In this document: one piece after another, positions 27,618-36,344 of the stretch
How the letters are laid out: each line of letters begins with the position of its first letter
Position numbering within the stretch: position 1 is the stretch's first letter
Source of the DNA: Chryseobacterium sp. G0162
Lineage (GTDB): Bacteria; Bacteroidota; Bacteroidia; Flavobacteriales; Weeksellaceae
Length of the DNA: 64,000 bases
Direction: 5' to 3'
NCBI RefSeq assembly: GCF_003815715.1
Contig: NZ_CP033922.1
Span: 2,200,001-2,264,000, forward strand
Notes under the pieces: generated by a model
The model's input: only the letters and a program-made list of their open reading frames with translations
Told to the model about the DNA's origin: nothing
Databases searched by the model: none
Made by a program: the position numbers and the translations under genes

Positions 27618-28916
27618 TTAATTGATTATTTCTTCTTTCTGATTTTCTGAATAAGGGAAAGGAACAAACAGGGTGACAAGGAATGCAGGAATGGTAGCGA
27701 TCAGCACCCAGATAAAGAATATTTTATATCCTACCCAGTCACTAATCATCCCACTGAACATTCCCGGTATCATTACTCCAAGGTTCATAATTCCTGTGGC
27801 AAAGGCATAATAGGCTGTTTTATGTTTTCCGGGAGCAATCTGCTGCATCATATAGAGCATCAATCCCACAAAACCAAATCCATATCCAAAATACTCTACC
27901 ACTACAGCCATTCCTACAGGTAAAAGATCAACCGGCTGATAATAAGCCAGTAATGCATATACCACAAACGGAATATTAAATGCACAGCACAGCCATATCA
28001 ATGATTTTTTCAATCCGCGGGCTGAAATAAAATATCCAGCCAAAACAGATCCCAGAATGAATGCCGCAGAACCATAAGTTCCATAAATAAGCCCGATATC
28101 TGAAGTTGACAACCCTAATCCACCTGAAGTTCTTGGAGCTTTAAAAAATAAAGGAGCAATCTTTATTGCAAAACCTTCTGCAAAACGATACAAGATAATG
28201 AACAAAATACACCACAGTATTTTCTTCTTGGTAAAGAAGGAAGTAATGACTTCCAATAATTCTTTACGGATATTACCTGCCGTTTTTTCTTCTTTATTTT
28301 CTTCTTTATTTTCTTTTGGCAGAATGAAATAGTGATATATCGCTAATGCAAAAAATAATAATGCATAGATCACCATAATAATCATCCAGGCATGGGTAAC
28401 TCCTTTTGTTTTTTCCAACACTCCGGCAGCATACACCAAAGCTCCACTACTGATAATTTTGGCCAGGTTGTAAAATGCGCCCTGCCAACCAATGTACTTA
28501 GCCTGTTCCTTATTACTCAGAAAACCAATATACGTTCCGTCTGCTACTACATCATGGGTTGCTCCACAAAATGCAACTACTGCAAAAAGAGCAATGCTGT
28601 ATTTGAAAAAGTCGTGCAAAGGCAGACTTAAGGCAACCAAAGCAAAAAGAATTCCTATGGCAAACTGGGTAGAAACAACAAAGAATTTTTTAGTTTTATA
28701 GATCTCCAGAAAAGGGCTCCAAAGTGGCTTTAATGTCCATGAAAACATAATCAAAGCCGTCCAGAATGTGATCTGTGAATCCGAAACACCCATATCCTTA
28801 TACATGATCCCCGACACCGCATTAATGGTTACAAAGGGTACTCCCATTGCAAAATATAATGTGGATATCCAGAGAATTGGCTGAATCCGACGGGTTCCGG
28901 AGTTGTTTTTTCCCAT
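27618..28916 (-). CDS. MFS transporter (sugar uptake candidate)
   Basis: A 432-aa inner-membrane permease with about 12 hydrophobic segments and a charged central loop (PKENKEENKEEKTAGN, about residues 200-215) between the two six-helix halves. The N-terminal WISTLYFAMGVPFVTINAVSG and LKPLWSPF motifs resemble the AmpG/PAT-like branch of the MFS. Its place between SusCD and the GH130 phosphorylase suggests that it carries Man-beta-1,4-GlcNAc, or mannose, into the cytoplasm. The substrate is inferred from context only. It is 151 bases from susD, a gap that holds a possible stem-loop. Confidence 0.87.
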   Translation of the reverse strand: MGKNNSGTRRIQPILWISTLYFAMGVPFVTINAVSGIMYKDMGVSDSQITFWTALIMFSWTLKPLWSPFLEIYKTKKFFVVSTQFAIGILFALVALSLPLHDFFKYSIALFAVVAFCGATHDVVADGTYIGFLSNKEQAKYIGWQGAFYNLAKIISSGALVYAAGVLEKTKGVTHAWMIIMVIYALLFFALAIYHYFILPKENKEENKEEKTAGNIRKELLEVITSFFTKKKILWCILFIILYRFAEGFAIKIAPLFFKAPRTSGGLGLSTSDIGLIYGTYGSAAFILGSVLAGYFISARGLKKSLIWLCCAFNIPFVVYALLAYYQPVDLLPVGMAVVVEYFGYGFGFVGLMLYMMQQIAPGKHKTAYYAFATGIMNLGVMIPGMFSGMISDWVGYKIFFIWVLIATIPAFLVTLFVPFPYSENQKEEIIN

Positions 28917-28942
28917 ATTTAAAAATAAGATTCTAAAGAAAA

Positions 28943-29048
28943 AGAGAACATCTCAAGGTTCATTCCGGCTAAAAAACGAAACTATAAATTTTTTGGAGAT
29001 CCTACGCTTATCTCCTGCCTGAATGATGATCCTTTATGAGATGTCTCT
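28943..29048 (-). other. Possible RNA stem-loop between the susD-like and MFS genes
   Basis: AGAGAACATCTCA (28943-28955) can pair with TGAGATGTCTCT (29037-29048) with one bulged base, enclosing a second hairpin GGAGAT-9-ATCTCC (28995-29015). It lies in the 151-base spacer of the operon and could be a processing or partial termination site. No T tract follows. Low confidence. Confidence 0.3.
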
Positions 29049-29067
29049 GTATTTTGAAGTGATTTGA

Positions 29068-30717
29068 TTATTTTTTATCCCACCATAGCTTGGTTCCTCC
29101 ATTATCAGGGCCTCCTAATTGCTGAACAGCTTGTGCGTAATTGAAAGTCGAGTTTTTTGTATCATTTGTGAACGGAATTCTTCTAATCATCTGATCTGTA
29201 CTAATTAATCCTCCACTATCATTTTTTCTGACTTTGAACAAAATTGGGTATCCTGTTCTTCTTTGTTCAGCCCATGCTTCAGGACCATCCGGATAAAGCG
29301 CCAACCATTTTTGAGTGATGATTCTTTCAAGTTTCTTTTCGTTCGAATCGCTGTTGTTCCAGGCAATGGTAATGGTGCTTAACTGAGCATCTCCCACAAG
29401 AACGTTATTGGCTGCATTTTTAGGGTCAATATAAGGAGCTTCTGTAGAAACACCATCTGCAAGATAAGCACCCAGATCAGAACTTTTCCCCCATTCTCCA
29501 AAAGACTGAGTGATACCCGCTTGATAATTAGCTTGTGCATCACCTGCGCCCGAATATCCTCTCAAAGCTGCCTCGGCTTTTAAAAACCAAGTTTCAGCGG
29601 CAGTAAACAATTTGAATTTTCCATCAGTCCCGGAGAAATAATCTCCACTTGCTGCTCTTGCTGCCGGTTGAGAATATCCTCCATAGGTTGGCTGCCCATT
29701 GATTAAATCAATACCTTGGCGTATTCCTATATATTGAGGTTTACCCGCTATAAAGGTTGCCGGATCTTTTGCGGTATTGGCATACGCCGAAATTCTAGGG
29801 TCTTTGAAGCCATTCATATAAGCCATTATGGGTGCCCCTATAGAGCAATCACCCCATGAATAGATAATAAAACTTAATTCGTGCTGCCCAACACTTATCA
29901 ATGCATTATCTGCATTATCAGATATTAATCCTGCGGAAGAAGCAAAAACTTCCTCAGCATATTTTTTTGATTTTGCGGGATCAGCATAACTCATACGCAA
30001 AGCAAATCTCAATTTTAGAGAGTTGGCTAGTTTTGTCCATTTAGCAATATCTCCACCATAGATCAAATCTGCTCTTTTTACTACAGCTTTATCTTCTACA
30101 TTCTGTGTTGCTGGAGTATTTTGTACTTTTTGCAAATCAGAAATAGCAGTGGTAAGATCAGTAATAAAATTATTGTAAGCATCCTGCTGAGAATCAAAAT
30201 CTGTAATCCCGTTTGCGTTAGGAGTATCATATTTACTATACACTACAGGTCCATGGCGATCTGAAACTCTTGCTGCTGTAAGGATTTTTAATATTTTTTT
30301 AACTGCAAAAGTTGCTGTAAAATCTATTCCGGGATAATTGTATTTTGCCGCGTCATCTATGACAATAGAATTATTAAAAACATCACGCTGTCTTGCAATG
30401 ATTCTATTATTCCAGCCATCCATCATTAAATAAGTAAGATTATTCGTTCCTCCATTAAACTGTGATGCCGTACTAAACATTCCACTAAACATATCTGCAT
30501 TGAGATTGGTCGCTAACTGATAATCTGACTGAAAACCTCTTTGGATGTCTTTCATAGGATTTACAATGGCTGTAAAATCTGCATAAAAATTTTCCGGACC
30601 TCCAACTTTCTGCTGATTAAACTCTTCAAAGTCTCCGATACAACTGGAGGCAGAAAAAAGCACAGCTACTCCAAGTATATAAGTTTTAATATTAATTATT
30701 TTCATTTTAGTATTCAA
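29068..30717 (-). CDS. SusD/RagB-like outer-membrane glycan-binding lipoprotein
   Basis: A 549-aa surface lipoprotein that caps the SusC channel and binds glycan. The lipoprotein signal ends FSASSC with C26; the family segments LTAARVSDRHGPVVYS and AETWFLKAEAALRGY (TPR-like helices typical of SusD-like group 2), and IITQKWLALYPDGPEAWAE near the C-terminus, support the call. It follows the SusC gene by three bases, so translation is probably coupled. The glycan is inferred to be an N-glycan from the downstream enzymes. A second in-frame Met at residue 5 could be the true start. Confidence 0.94.
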   Translation of the reverse strand: MNTKMKIINIKTYILGVAVLFSASSCIGDFEEFNQQKVGGPENFYADFTAIVNPMKDIQRGFQSDYQLATNLNADMFSGMFSTASQFNGGTNNLTYLMMDGWNNRIIARQRDVFNNSIVIDDAAKYNYPGIDFTATFAVKKILKILTAARVSDRHGPVVYSKYDTPNANGITDFDSQQDAYNNFITDLTTAISDLQKVQNTPATQNVEDKAVVKRADLIYGGDIAKWTKLANSLKLRFALRMSYADPAKSKKYAEEVFASSAGLISDNADNALISVGQHELSFIIYSWGDCSIGAPIMAYMNGFKDPRISAYANTAKDPATFIAGKPQYIGIRQGIDLINGQPTYGGYSQPAARAASGDYFSGTDGKFKLFTAAETWFLKAEAALRGYSGAGDAQANYQAGITQSFGEWGKSSDLGAYLADGVSTEAPYIDPKNAANNVLVGDAQLSTITIAWNNSDSNEKKLERIITQKWLALYPDGPEAWAEQRRTGYPILFKVRKNDSGGLISTDQMIRRIPFTNDTKNSTFNYAQAVQQLGGPDNGGTKLWWDKK

Positions 30718-30720
30718 TAT

Positions 30721-33681
30721 TTAGAAGTTAGCTTTTAGTGATAATCCGATAGATCTGGTAATAGGTATACCAAAAGAATCTACTCCTACACCACCAGGGG
30801 TGTTTCCTGAAACCTGTTCAGGATCAAACGGTGCTTTTTTATAAAAGAAAAATAGGTTTGTTCCCACGATACTTACCGTTGCATTCTTTAGGTAGCTAGA
30901 TTTGATATCAAAAGTATATCCTATAGATGCCTGGCGCAGCCTTACAGTGGTTGCACTATAGATATAGGCTTCATCAATTCCTGCTCCTTCCTGATTTGCT
31001 CCTACCGCTTTATAATAAGCTTGTGCATCAGTTAACCCAGTATAGGCAGCTCCTGCATTTGGAGTTCCTGGTGCGTATACCGCATTCGGGATAGCTACTC
31101 CCCCTGCATCTCTGGCAGAAGCACTGTTCTGGCTCACCCCAATCATATCATTTGCTTTTTCTGTAAGAGAAAGGACTTGACCGCCAAATTTTCCATCAAT
31201 CAGAAAAGAAATCCCCAGTTTTCCAATATTAAAAGAGTTATTAAATCCTAACATAAATTTAGGATTAGGATTCCCTAAATAACCAATTTGTTTATCTGCC
31301 ATAGGTTTTCCATCAGCATCTACTAAAATTCGCCCCTGATCATCTCTCAAAAATTTAACCCCATAAATGTCTCCGAAAGATCCGCCCAACTTAAGTTTTG
31401 TATAAACACCACCACCCGTAAGTGCAAGAAGCTGATTTTCAAGACCACTGAGCCTAGAAGGGAATAATTCTACAATTTTATTTTTGTTTGCAGAACCATT
31501 TAAATTAGCCGTCCAGCCAAATTTTTCTGAATCAAATATTTTATAGGATAGAGAAGCTTCAAAACCTGTATTTTGTATTTTTCCGGCATTTATATAATAG
31601 GAACCGGATGGTAAACCTCCTAAGTTAGAGTCAATATTAAGGGGCAAAAGCTGGTTGGAAGCATTTGAATTATAATAGGTGATATCAAAACTTAAACGGT
31701 TTTTAAACAATCTTAGTTCAGTTCCAGCTTCAAAAGTCTTATTAAGTTCTGGTTTTACAAATAATTCCTTGTAAGCAGGATTTGTTACAAGTGAATATTT
31801 AGGTTTTACAATTTGACCGGCATCAACATTGTATCCATAAACACTATTATATGGAATCATAGCCGTTGTCAAATTTGCGGGCAGTCCTAATCCTACTGTA
31901 GCATAGGACCCTCTTATTTTCCAAAAGCTAATGGCTTCAGGAAGTTTAAAGATTGAAGATAATACAGCGTTAGCATCCACAGATTCATAATCATATCCAC
32001 TGGTTCCTGTATAAGCCAAAGTGGAATCCCAGTCATTTCTAAAAGTCATATCCACAAAGAACATATTCTTATACCCCAAAGATGCACTTGCAAAAACCGA
32101 CTGTATTTGTTTTTTGGTACTATAGCTTATATTATGAAAACCATCTCCTACTCCTCTATCTACATTCCACTGCAGATTACTAAGCGTAAACAAATTCGGA
32201 ATTGCCAAATAAGCATTATCAATTTCAGTTACTGTATTTCTTGAGGTATTGATACTTCCACCCACTGTAAAGTCTAATGAAATGTCTTCACTTAATTTTG
32301 GACTCCCTACTAATAAAACATCACCATAAGTAGAAGAGTTTTCGTATTTGTTTTGAAGAAATCTTCCATTTTCTCCGTTGCTCGTTATCAGAATTGGATC
32401 TGAGTAGGCAGAAACACCTCTTTGGCTATCTGTAATATTCCAGCTATAATTCCCTCTTACTCTTGCTGATAACCATGGATTGATTTGATAGGCCAAAGAT
32501 ACAGCACTGTAGGTATTTTTGTTATTAACAGTAACTCTATTTCTGTTTAATACCCAATAAGGGTTTTGTGTTGCAGGATTCCCGTTGAATTTTCCATCTG
32601 GTCCTATCGCCCACCAATTCTGAGCAGGTAATAATCTTTTTTTGTCTATAAAAGAATAGTTACTATCATTATACTGATCAAAATCTACACCTCTTGGCAA
32701 CCAATATAAACTCACTAATGGCGAAAAAGAAATACCAGGTGTCTGTCTGTTGATACTGTTTTGTATAGAGCCAATAAAATTAGCATCCAACGTTAATTTA
32801 TCATTCAGATATTTGCTGGAATTTCTAAAAGAGACATTGTACTGATCGAAATAAGAAGAAGGAACAATTCCTTTATTTGTGGTATTCCCTATGGAGAAAT
32901 AATTTGTTGATTTTTCGGTTCCTGACTGAAAAGAAAGGCTATTAACCCATGTAGTACCAGTTTGTAGAAAATCTTTTAGATAATCCTTAGAAGCTCCTTT
33001 TGCTCCCCAGCTTTCATTCGAAACACCAGGAGCCTGGCCAGAAACTGCGGGATCATAAGAAAGATAGCTATGCTGCAGCTTAGGAAGGCTATAGGCCTGA
33101 TCTACTGTAAAACTAGTGTTGTAACTTATAGAACTTTTACCTGCTTTTCCTTTTTTAGTGGTAATCAGAATTACACCATTCCCTCCAATAGAACCATAAA
33201 GAGCAGAAGCGGAAGCACCTTTTAAGAAGTTGATACTTTCAATATCATCTGGATTGATGGAGCTTAATACATCTCCTGCATCCGGCATTGTAGAGTATTG
33301 GCTCGCCTCTGCAGATTTTCCAACACTGTTAATAATGGGAATACCATCTATTACATATAAAGGCTGGCTGCTACTGGCTGATTTATTTCCTCTCATTAAA
33401 ACCCTAACCGAACTTCCTACACCGTTAGTTCTATTGATCTGTACATTGGAAACTTTTCCGCTGATTGAGTTTAAAAAATTGGGAGTTTTCACTTCTGTTA
33501 GCTCATCTCCGCCAATCTGCTGACTGGAATACGTAAGAGCGCGAGCCTGCCTTTTAACCCCCAAAGAGGTGACTACGACCTCCTGGATATCGGTTGTCTT
33601 CGTAGTGTCGGCCGCTTTTTTTTCCTGTGCAGTGGCAGAAAGGGAAAAAACAAATAGAACCGGTATAACTGCTTTTCTCAT
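30721..33681 (-). CDS. SusC/RagA-like TonB-linked outer-membrane transporter
   Basis: A 986-aa TonB-dependent importer. A signal peptide (to about 18, ATAQ) is followed almost immediately by the plug: VVTSLGVKRQARALTYSSQQ, then the SusC hallmark LYVIDGIPIINS and SINPDDIESINFLKGASASA, then GNGVILITTKKGKAG. The beta-barrel ends with an aromatic residue (LSLKANF). The usual N-terminal carboxypeptidase-like regulatory domain and its DUF4974-type signalling partner are missing, so regulation is unlikely to use an anti-sigma pathway; the adjacent AraC regulator fits that. Forms a pair with the susD-like gene. First gene of the catabolic operon. Confidence 0.95.
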   Translation of the reverse strand: MRKAVIPVLFVFSLSATAQEKKAADTTKTTDIQEVVVTSLGVKRQARALTYSSQQIGGDELTEVKTPNFLNSISGKVSNVQINRTNGVGSSVRVLMRGNKSASSSQPLYVIDGIPIINSVGKSAEASQYSTMPDAGDVLSSINPDDIESINFLKGASASALYGSIGGNGVILITTKKGKAGKSSISYNTSFTVDQAYSLPKLQHSYLSYDPAVSGQAPGVSNESWGAKGASKDYLKDFLQTGTTWVNSLSFQSGTEKSTNYFSIGNTTNKGIVPSSYFDQYNVSFRNSSKYLNDKLTLDANFIGSIQNSINRQTPGISFSPLVSLYWLPRGVDFDQYNDSNYSFIDKKRLLPAQNWWAIGPDGKFNGNPATQNPYWVLNRNRVTVNNKNTYSAVSLAYQINPWLSARVRGNYSWNITDSQRGVSAYSDPILITSNGENGRFLQNKYENSSTYGDVLLVGSPKLSEDISLDFTVGGSINTSRNTVTEIDNAYLAIPNLFTLSNLQWNVDRGVGDGFHNISYSTKKQIQSVFASASLGYKNMFFVDMTFRNDWDSTLAYTGTSGYDYESVDANAVLSSIFKLPEAISFWKIRGSYATVGLGLPANLTTAMIPYNSVYGYNVDAGQIVKPKYSLVTNPAYKELFVKPELNKTFEAGTELRLFKNRLSFDITYYNSNASNQLLPLNIDSNLGGLPSGSYYINAGKIQNTGFEASLSYKIFDSEKFGWTANLNGSANKNKIVELFPSRLSGLENQLLALTGGGVYTKLKLGGSFGDIYGVKFLRDDQGRILVDADGKPMADKQIGYLGNPNPKFMLGFNNSFNIGKLGISFLIDGKFGGQVLSLTEKANDMIGVSQNSASARDAGGVAIPNAVYAPGTPNAGAAYTGLTDAQAYYKAVGANQEGAGIDEAYIYSATTVRLRQASIGYTFDIKSSYLKNATVSIVGTNLFFFYKKAPFDPEQVSGNTPGGVGVDSFGIPITRSIGLSLKANF

Positions 33682-34060
33682 AAGGTTTAGATTAGTTAGA
33701 TTTAATTGAGAATCAATGACATTACTTTATATTTTAATACCTAAAATTTTATTATTTTTTTAGCAATATTTTGCTGTTTATGTATTAAATTATTTAAAGT
33801 TTTGTTAAGATTTAATTCACATTAACAAATCTAAATTTTGTAACCAGTCCGATATAATACTATTTTATCATAAAACGATATTATTTTTTCAGTCTATTCA
33901 TTTAAAAACACATAACAATTTAATTATCAGAAAATTAAATCCAAATTGAAACGATCAAAAAAGAGGAATTATTTCTTATTTTTTTTCAACATTAAATATG
34001 AAAGTATATTGAGAAATGTAGAAAACTCAAAGAGTGTAGAACAAAAATAGAAGGAGAACG
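33682..34060 (-). promoter_or_regulatory. Leader and probable promoter region of the susC-like operon
   Basis: This 379-base AT-rich gap holds no gene. On the minus strand TAGATTTG at 33826-33833 matches the -7 element TAnnTTTG and would give a leader of about 140 bases before susC. No TTG is found at the expected -33 distance, as expected for an activator-dependent promoter. A 13-base palindrome TTTTATCATAAAA lies upstream of it at 33863-33875 and could be a regulator site. No operator was proven. Confidence 0.35.
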
Positions 34061-34939
34061 TTATTCAATTTTTTTAACTCCTTTAAAGTGTTCTCTGAAT
34101 TCAGTAGGGGTCGTCTTTTTAATTGATTTAAAGACTTTATTAAAGTTCGCGATATTATTGAACCCAGCTTCGAAAGCAATTTCAAACACAGTAAGATTTT
34201 TTTCCATCAGCCAGCGGGCAGCATAGCTTATTCTGATTTCATTAAGATAATTGATAAACGTTTTACCCGTTCTTTTTTTAATGAATCTGTTGAATGTTAC
34301 GTTACTCATATTAACCAATGAAGCTACCGTATCCAATGTTATTTTATTCTCAAAATTCTTATGAACAAAATCGTGGATAACTTTCATTTTATCATTATCA
34401 TCAAAAGTCTCAAGCTCAATACTGTAAGAAGACAAAAGCGTTTTATCTTCTGCAATGGCTAACTCGTTGAGAATTTTCATAATTTCTATGAAAGATTCAA
34501 AACTGTTCATCTTGGATAGATTGAGAAACGAATCTTTTAGTTTTTCAGCAGTTTCCGTAGAAAATAAAATTCCCCGGATCGAATCCTTAATCAGATGATT
34601 AATTGGTTTCAGAATGTTTTTTTGCATCAATGCCTGATTAAAAAAATCCTGATTAAACTGTATGGTTATTTCGTGGGTCTTCCTGTTTTTACATTTATAA
34701 TTGGCCCAACAATGTGGTAAATTCGGACCTACTAAAACCAATTCAATATCTCCGATCTCCCCTGTATGATCCCCAATCATTCTGCGATATCCTTTTCCTT
34801 TGTACACAAAATTAATTTCAATCTCCGGATGATAATGATAGGGAAAGTCAAATGAAGCCTTGATCCTGTCAAACACCAGAAAACTGTCTTCAGGAGATAG
34901 TGGAGTTATTTCTCTAAGAATATTTTCTAGTCCGTTCAT
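34061..34939 (-). CDS. AraC-family transcriptional regulator of the N-glycan locus
   Basis: A 292-aa regulator with an N-terminal cupin-like sensing domain (FDFPYHYHPEIEINFVYKGKG, YKCKNRKTHEITIQF) and a C-terminal double helix-turn-helix (about residues 195-290: ITLDTVASLVNMSNVTFNRF, FINYLNEIRISYAARWLM, VFEIAFEAGFNNIANFNKVF). It lies directly upstream of the susC-like gene on the same strand. The cupin domain suggests direct binding of a sugar, perhaps mannose or Man-GlcNAc, with activation of the operon. This differs from the hybrid two-component or sigma/anti-sigma regulators most often tied to SusCD loci. Confidence 0.9.
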   Translation of the reverse strand: MNGLENILREITPLSPEDSFLVFDRIKASFDFPYHYHPEIEINFVYKGKGYRRMIGDHTGEIGDIELVLVGPNLPHCWANYKCKNRKTHEITIQFNQDFFNQALMQKNILKPINHLIKDSIRGILFSTETAEKLKDSFLNLSKMNSFESFIEIMKILNELAIAEDKTLLSSYSIELETFDDNDKMKVIHDFVHKNFENKITLDTVASLVNMSNVTFNRFIKKRTGKTFINYLNEIRISYAARWLMEKNLTVFEIAFEAGFNNIANFNKVFKSIKKTTPTEFREHFKGVKKIE

Positions 34940-35193
34940 GCAGCCAATTTTGAAAAAAGGTTAAAATATCGTTCACAGTACAAATCTTTGTAAAAATGAT
35001 AAAATAATATCAATGTAAAAACATATTGACCGTTTTTTTTATATCATTTTGGGATGCATATCAGAATAAAATCAGGCTTCTGTAATTTAATCTCCTTCAA
35101 GCATTGCTTTTTTGTATCTTTATACGGAACAATTTTCATCAGGAAAATAAATTTTCACATCAATATCAATTAATATTAATCAAAACCAACAGT

Positions 35194-35610
35194 ATGAGAC
35201 GTAACGCAACAGCCGTTTGGAACGGTACCATTAAAGAAGGAAAAGGACACATTACTACCCAAAGTACCACTTTAAACCAGACTCAATATTCTTTTAACAG
35301 CCGTTTTGCAGATGGTGTAGGAACCAATCCTGAAGAACTACTGGCGGCTGCCCATGCCGGATGTTTTACGATGAAATTAAGTGCAGAACTTTCTCAAGCG
35401 GGTTATACTCCTGAAGAATTAACCACCACGTCGGTAATCACCCTTGATCCAAATATCGGAAAGATTACAAAATCTGAACTAACCCTTACCGCAAAGGTAC
35501 CTGGGATTTCAGAAGAAGAATTTCAAAAATATGCTAAAATAGCAGAAGAAGGATGCCCGGTTAGCGCAGCATTTAACTTTGAAATTACCCTGAATGCCAC
35601 GTTAGCTTAA
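35194..35610 (+). CDS. OsmC family peroxiredoxin
   Basis: OsmC-type enzymes reduce organic hydroperoxides with a Cys pair. The 138-aa protein has both catalytic cysteines, C57 in [12 protein letters not shown] and C121 in [10 protein letters not shown], and the [20 protein letters not shown] lead-in typical of OsmC as opposed to Ohr. Cytoplasmic. The ATG at 35194 starts at the first beta strand ([11 protein letters not shown]); an upstream frame from 35104 would add 30 residues without homology. Followed by a hairpin and then the TetR gene. Confidence 0.93.
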   Translation: MRRNATAVWNGTIKEGKGHITTQSTTLNQTQYSFNSRFADGVGTNPEELLAAAHAGCFTMKLSAELSQAGYTPEELTTTSVITLDPNIGKITKSELTLTAKVPGISEEEFQKYAKIAEEGCPVSAAFNFEITLNATLA

Positions 35611-35632
35611 AAAGCTCCTCTATTAATACAAT

Positions 35633-35662
35633 AAGTCTGAGTTCTGATACGTTCTCAGACTT
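35633..35662 (+). terminator. Hairpin terminator after osmC-like gene
   Basis: AAGTCTGAG pairs with CTCAGACTT around a 12-base loop, followed by CATTTT. The weak T tract makes this a moderate candidate. Confidence 0.6.
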
Positions 35663-35673
35663 CATTTTAAAAT

Positions 35674-35707
35674 AAAATATACCGTTTGGTATATTTTTGT
35701 ATATTTG
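35674..35707 (+). promoter_or_regulatory. TetR operator overlapping the promoter of the tetR-thiolase operon
   Basis: A perfect inverted repeat AAAATATACC-GTTT-GGTATATTTT (35674-35697) lies directly upstream of TATATTTG (35700-35707), a match to the flavobacterial -7 element. The tetR ATG follows at 35729. A symmetric site of this size next to the -7 element is the expected place for autorepression by the adjacent TetR protein. The assignment is inference from symmetry and position. Confidence 0.7.
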
Positions 35708-35728
35708 CATCATAATTAAGTGTTTAAA

Positions 35729-36334
35729 ATGTCAAAAGCGGAAAAGACAAAACAATTTATCATTGAGAAAACGGCTACTTTGTTCAATACCAAAGGCTAT
35801 AGTGCTACATCCCTGTCAGATATTACCCAGGCAACCGGACTAACCAAAGGGAGCATTTATGGAAACTTTGAAAATAAAGATCAGGTAGCCATTGAAGTGT
35901 ATAAATACAATGCTGGACTGCTGAGTAAGGTAATGAACCATTCACTTGGAGATCAATACTTAACCTCAACTGATAAACTTCATGCTTTTGTATCTTTCTA
36001 CAGGAAAAACTGGCGTTCTGTATTTTCAAACGGAGGTTGTCCTCTAATGAATGCCGCAACGGAAGCTGATGATTCCTTTCCTGCACTTAAAGAATATGTT
36101 CAGAAATCATTTACCCTATGGACGGAGAAAATATCTGCAGTGATCACTCAGGGACAAAAAAACAGTGAATTGAAAGCTTCAATAAATGCTGATAAATACG
36201 CGTCTTTGTTTATCATGCTTATTGAAGGGGGAATCTTACTTTCAAAAACCATGGATGATGAACGATTCCTGAACCAGGCTCTGGATAAGGTAAAAGATAT
36301 GATCGATCATGAACTCACAATTATTCCATCATAA
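35729..36334 (+). CDS. TetR/AcrR family transcriptional regulator
   Basis: A 201-aa repressor-type regulator. The N-terminal HTH (residues about 8-55) reads IIEKTATLFNTKGYSATSLS, then DITQATGLTKGSIYGNFENK, the classic TetR pattern. The C-terminal ligand domain is related to TetR_C (GGCPLMNAATEADDSFPALK, as in YxaF/LmrA-like members). It is translated just ahead of the FadI-like thiolase (10 bases), so it probably controls a lipid-related operon and itself through the palindrome upstream. The ATG at 35729 is preferred to an upstream alternative codon at 35720 by position after the promoter. Confidence 0.92.
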   Translation: MSKAEKTKQFIIEKTATLFNTKGYSATSLSDITQATGLTKGSIYGNFENKDQVAIEVYKYNAGLLSKVMNHSLGDQYLTSTDKLHAFVSFYRKNWRSVFSNGGCPLMNAATEADDSFPALKEYVQKSFTLWTEKISAVITQGQKNSELKASINADKYASLFIMLIEGGILLSKTMDDERFLNQALDKVKDMIDHELTIIPS

Positions 36335-36344
36335 ATTGCATACT

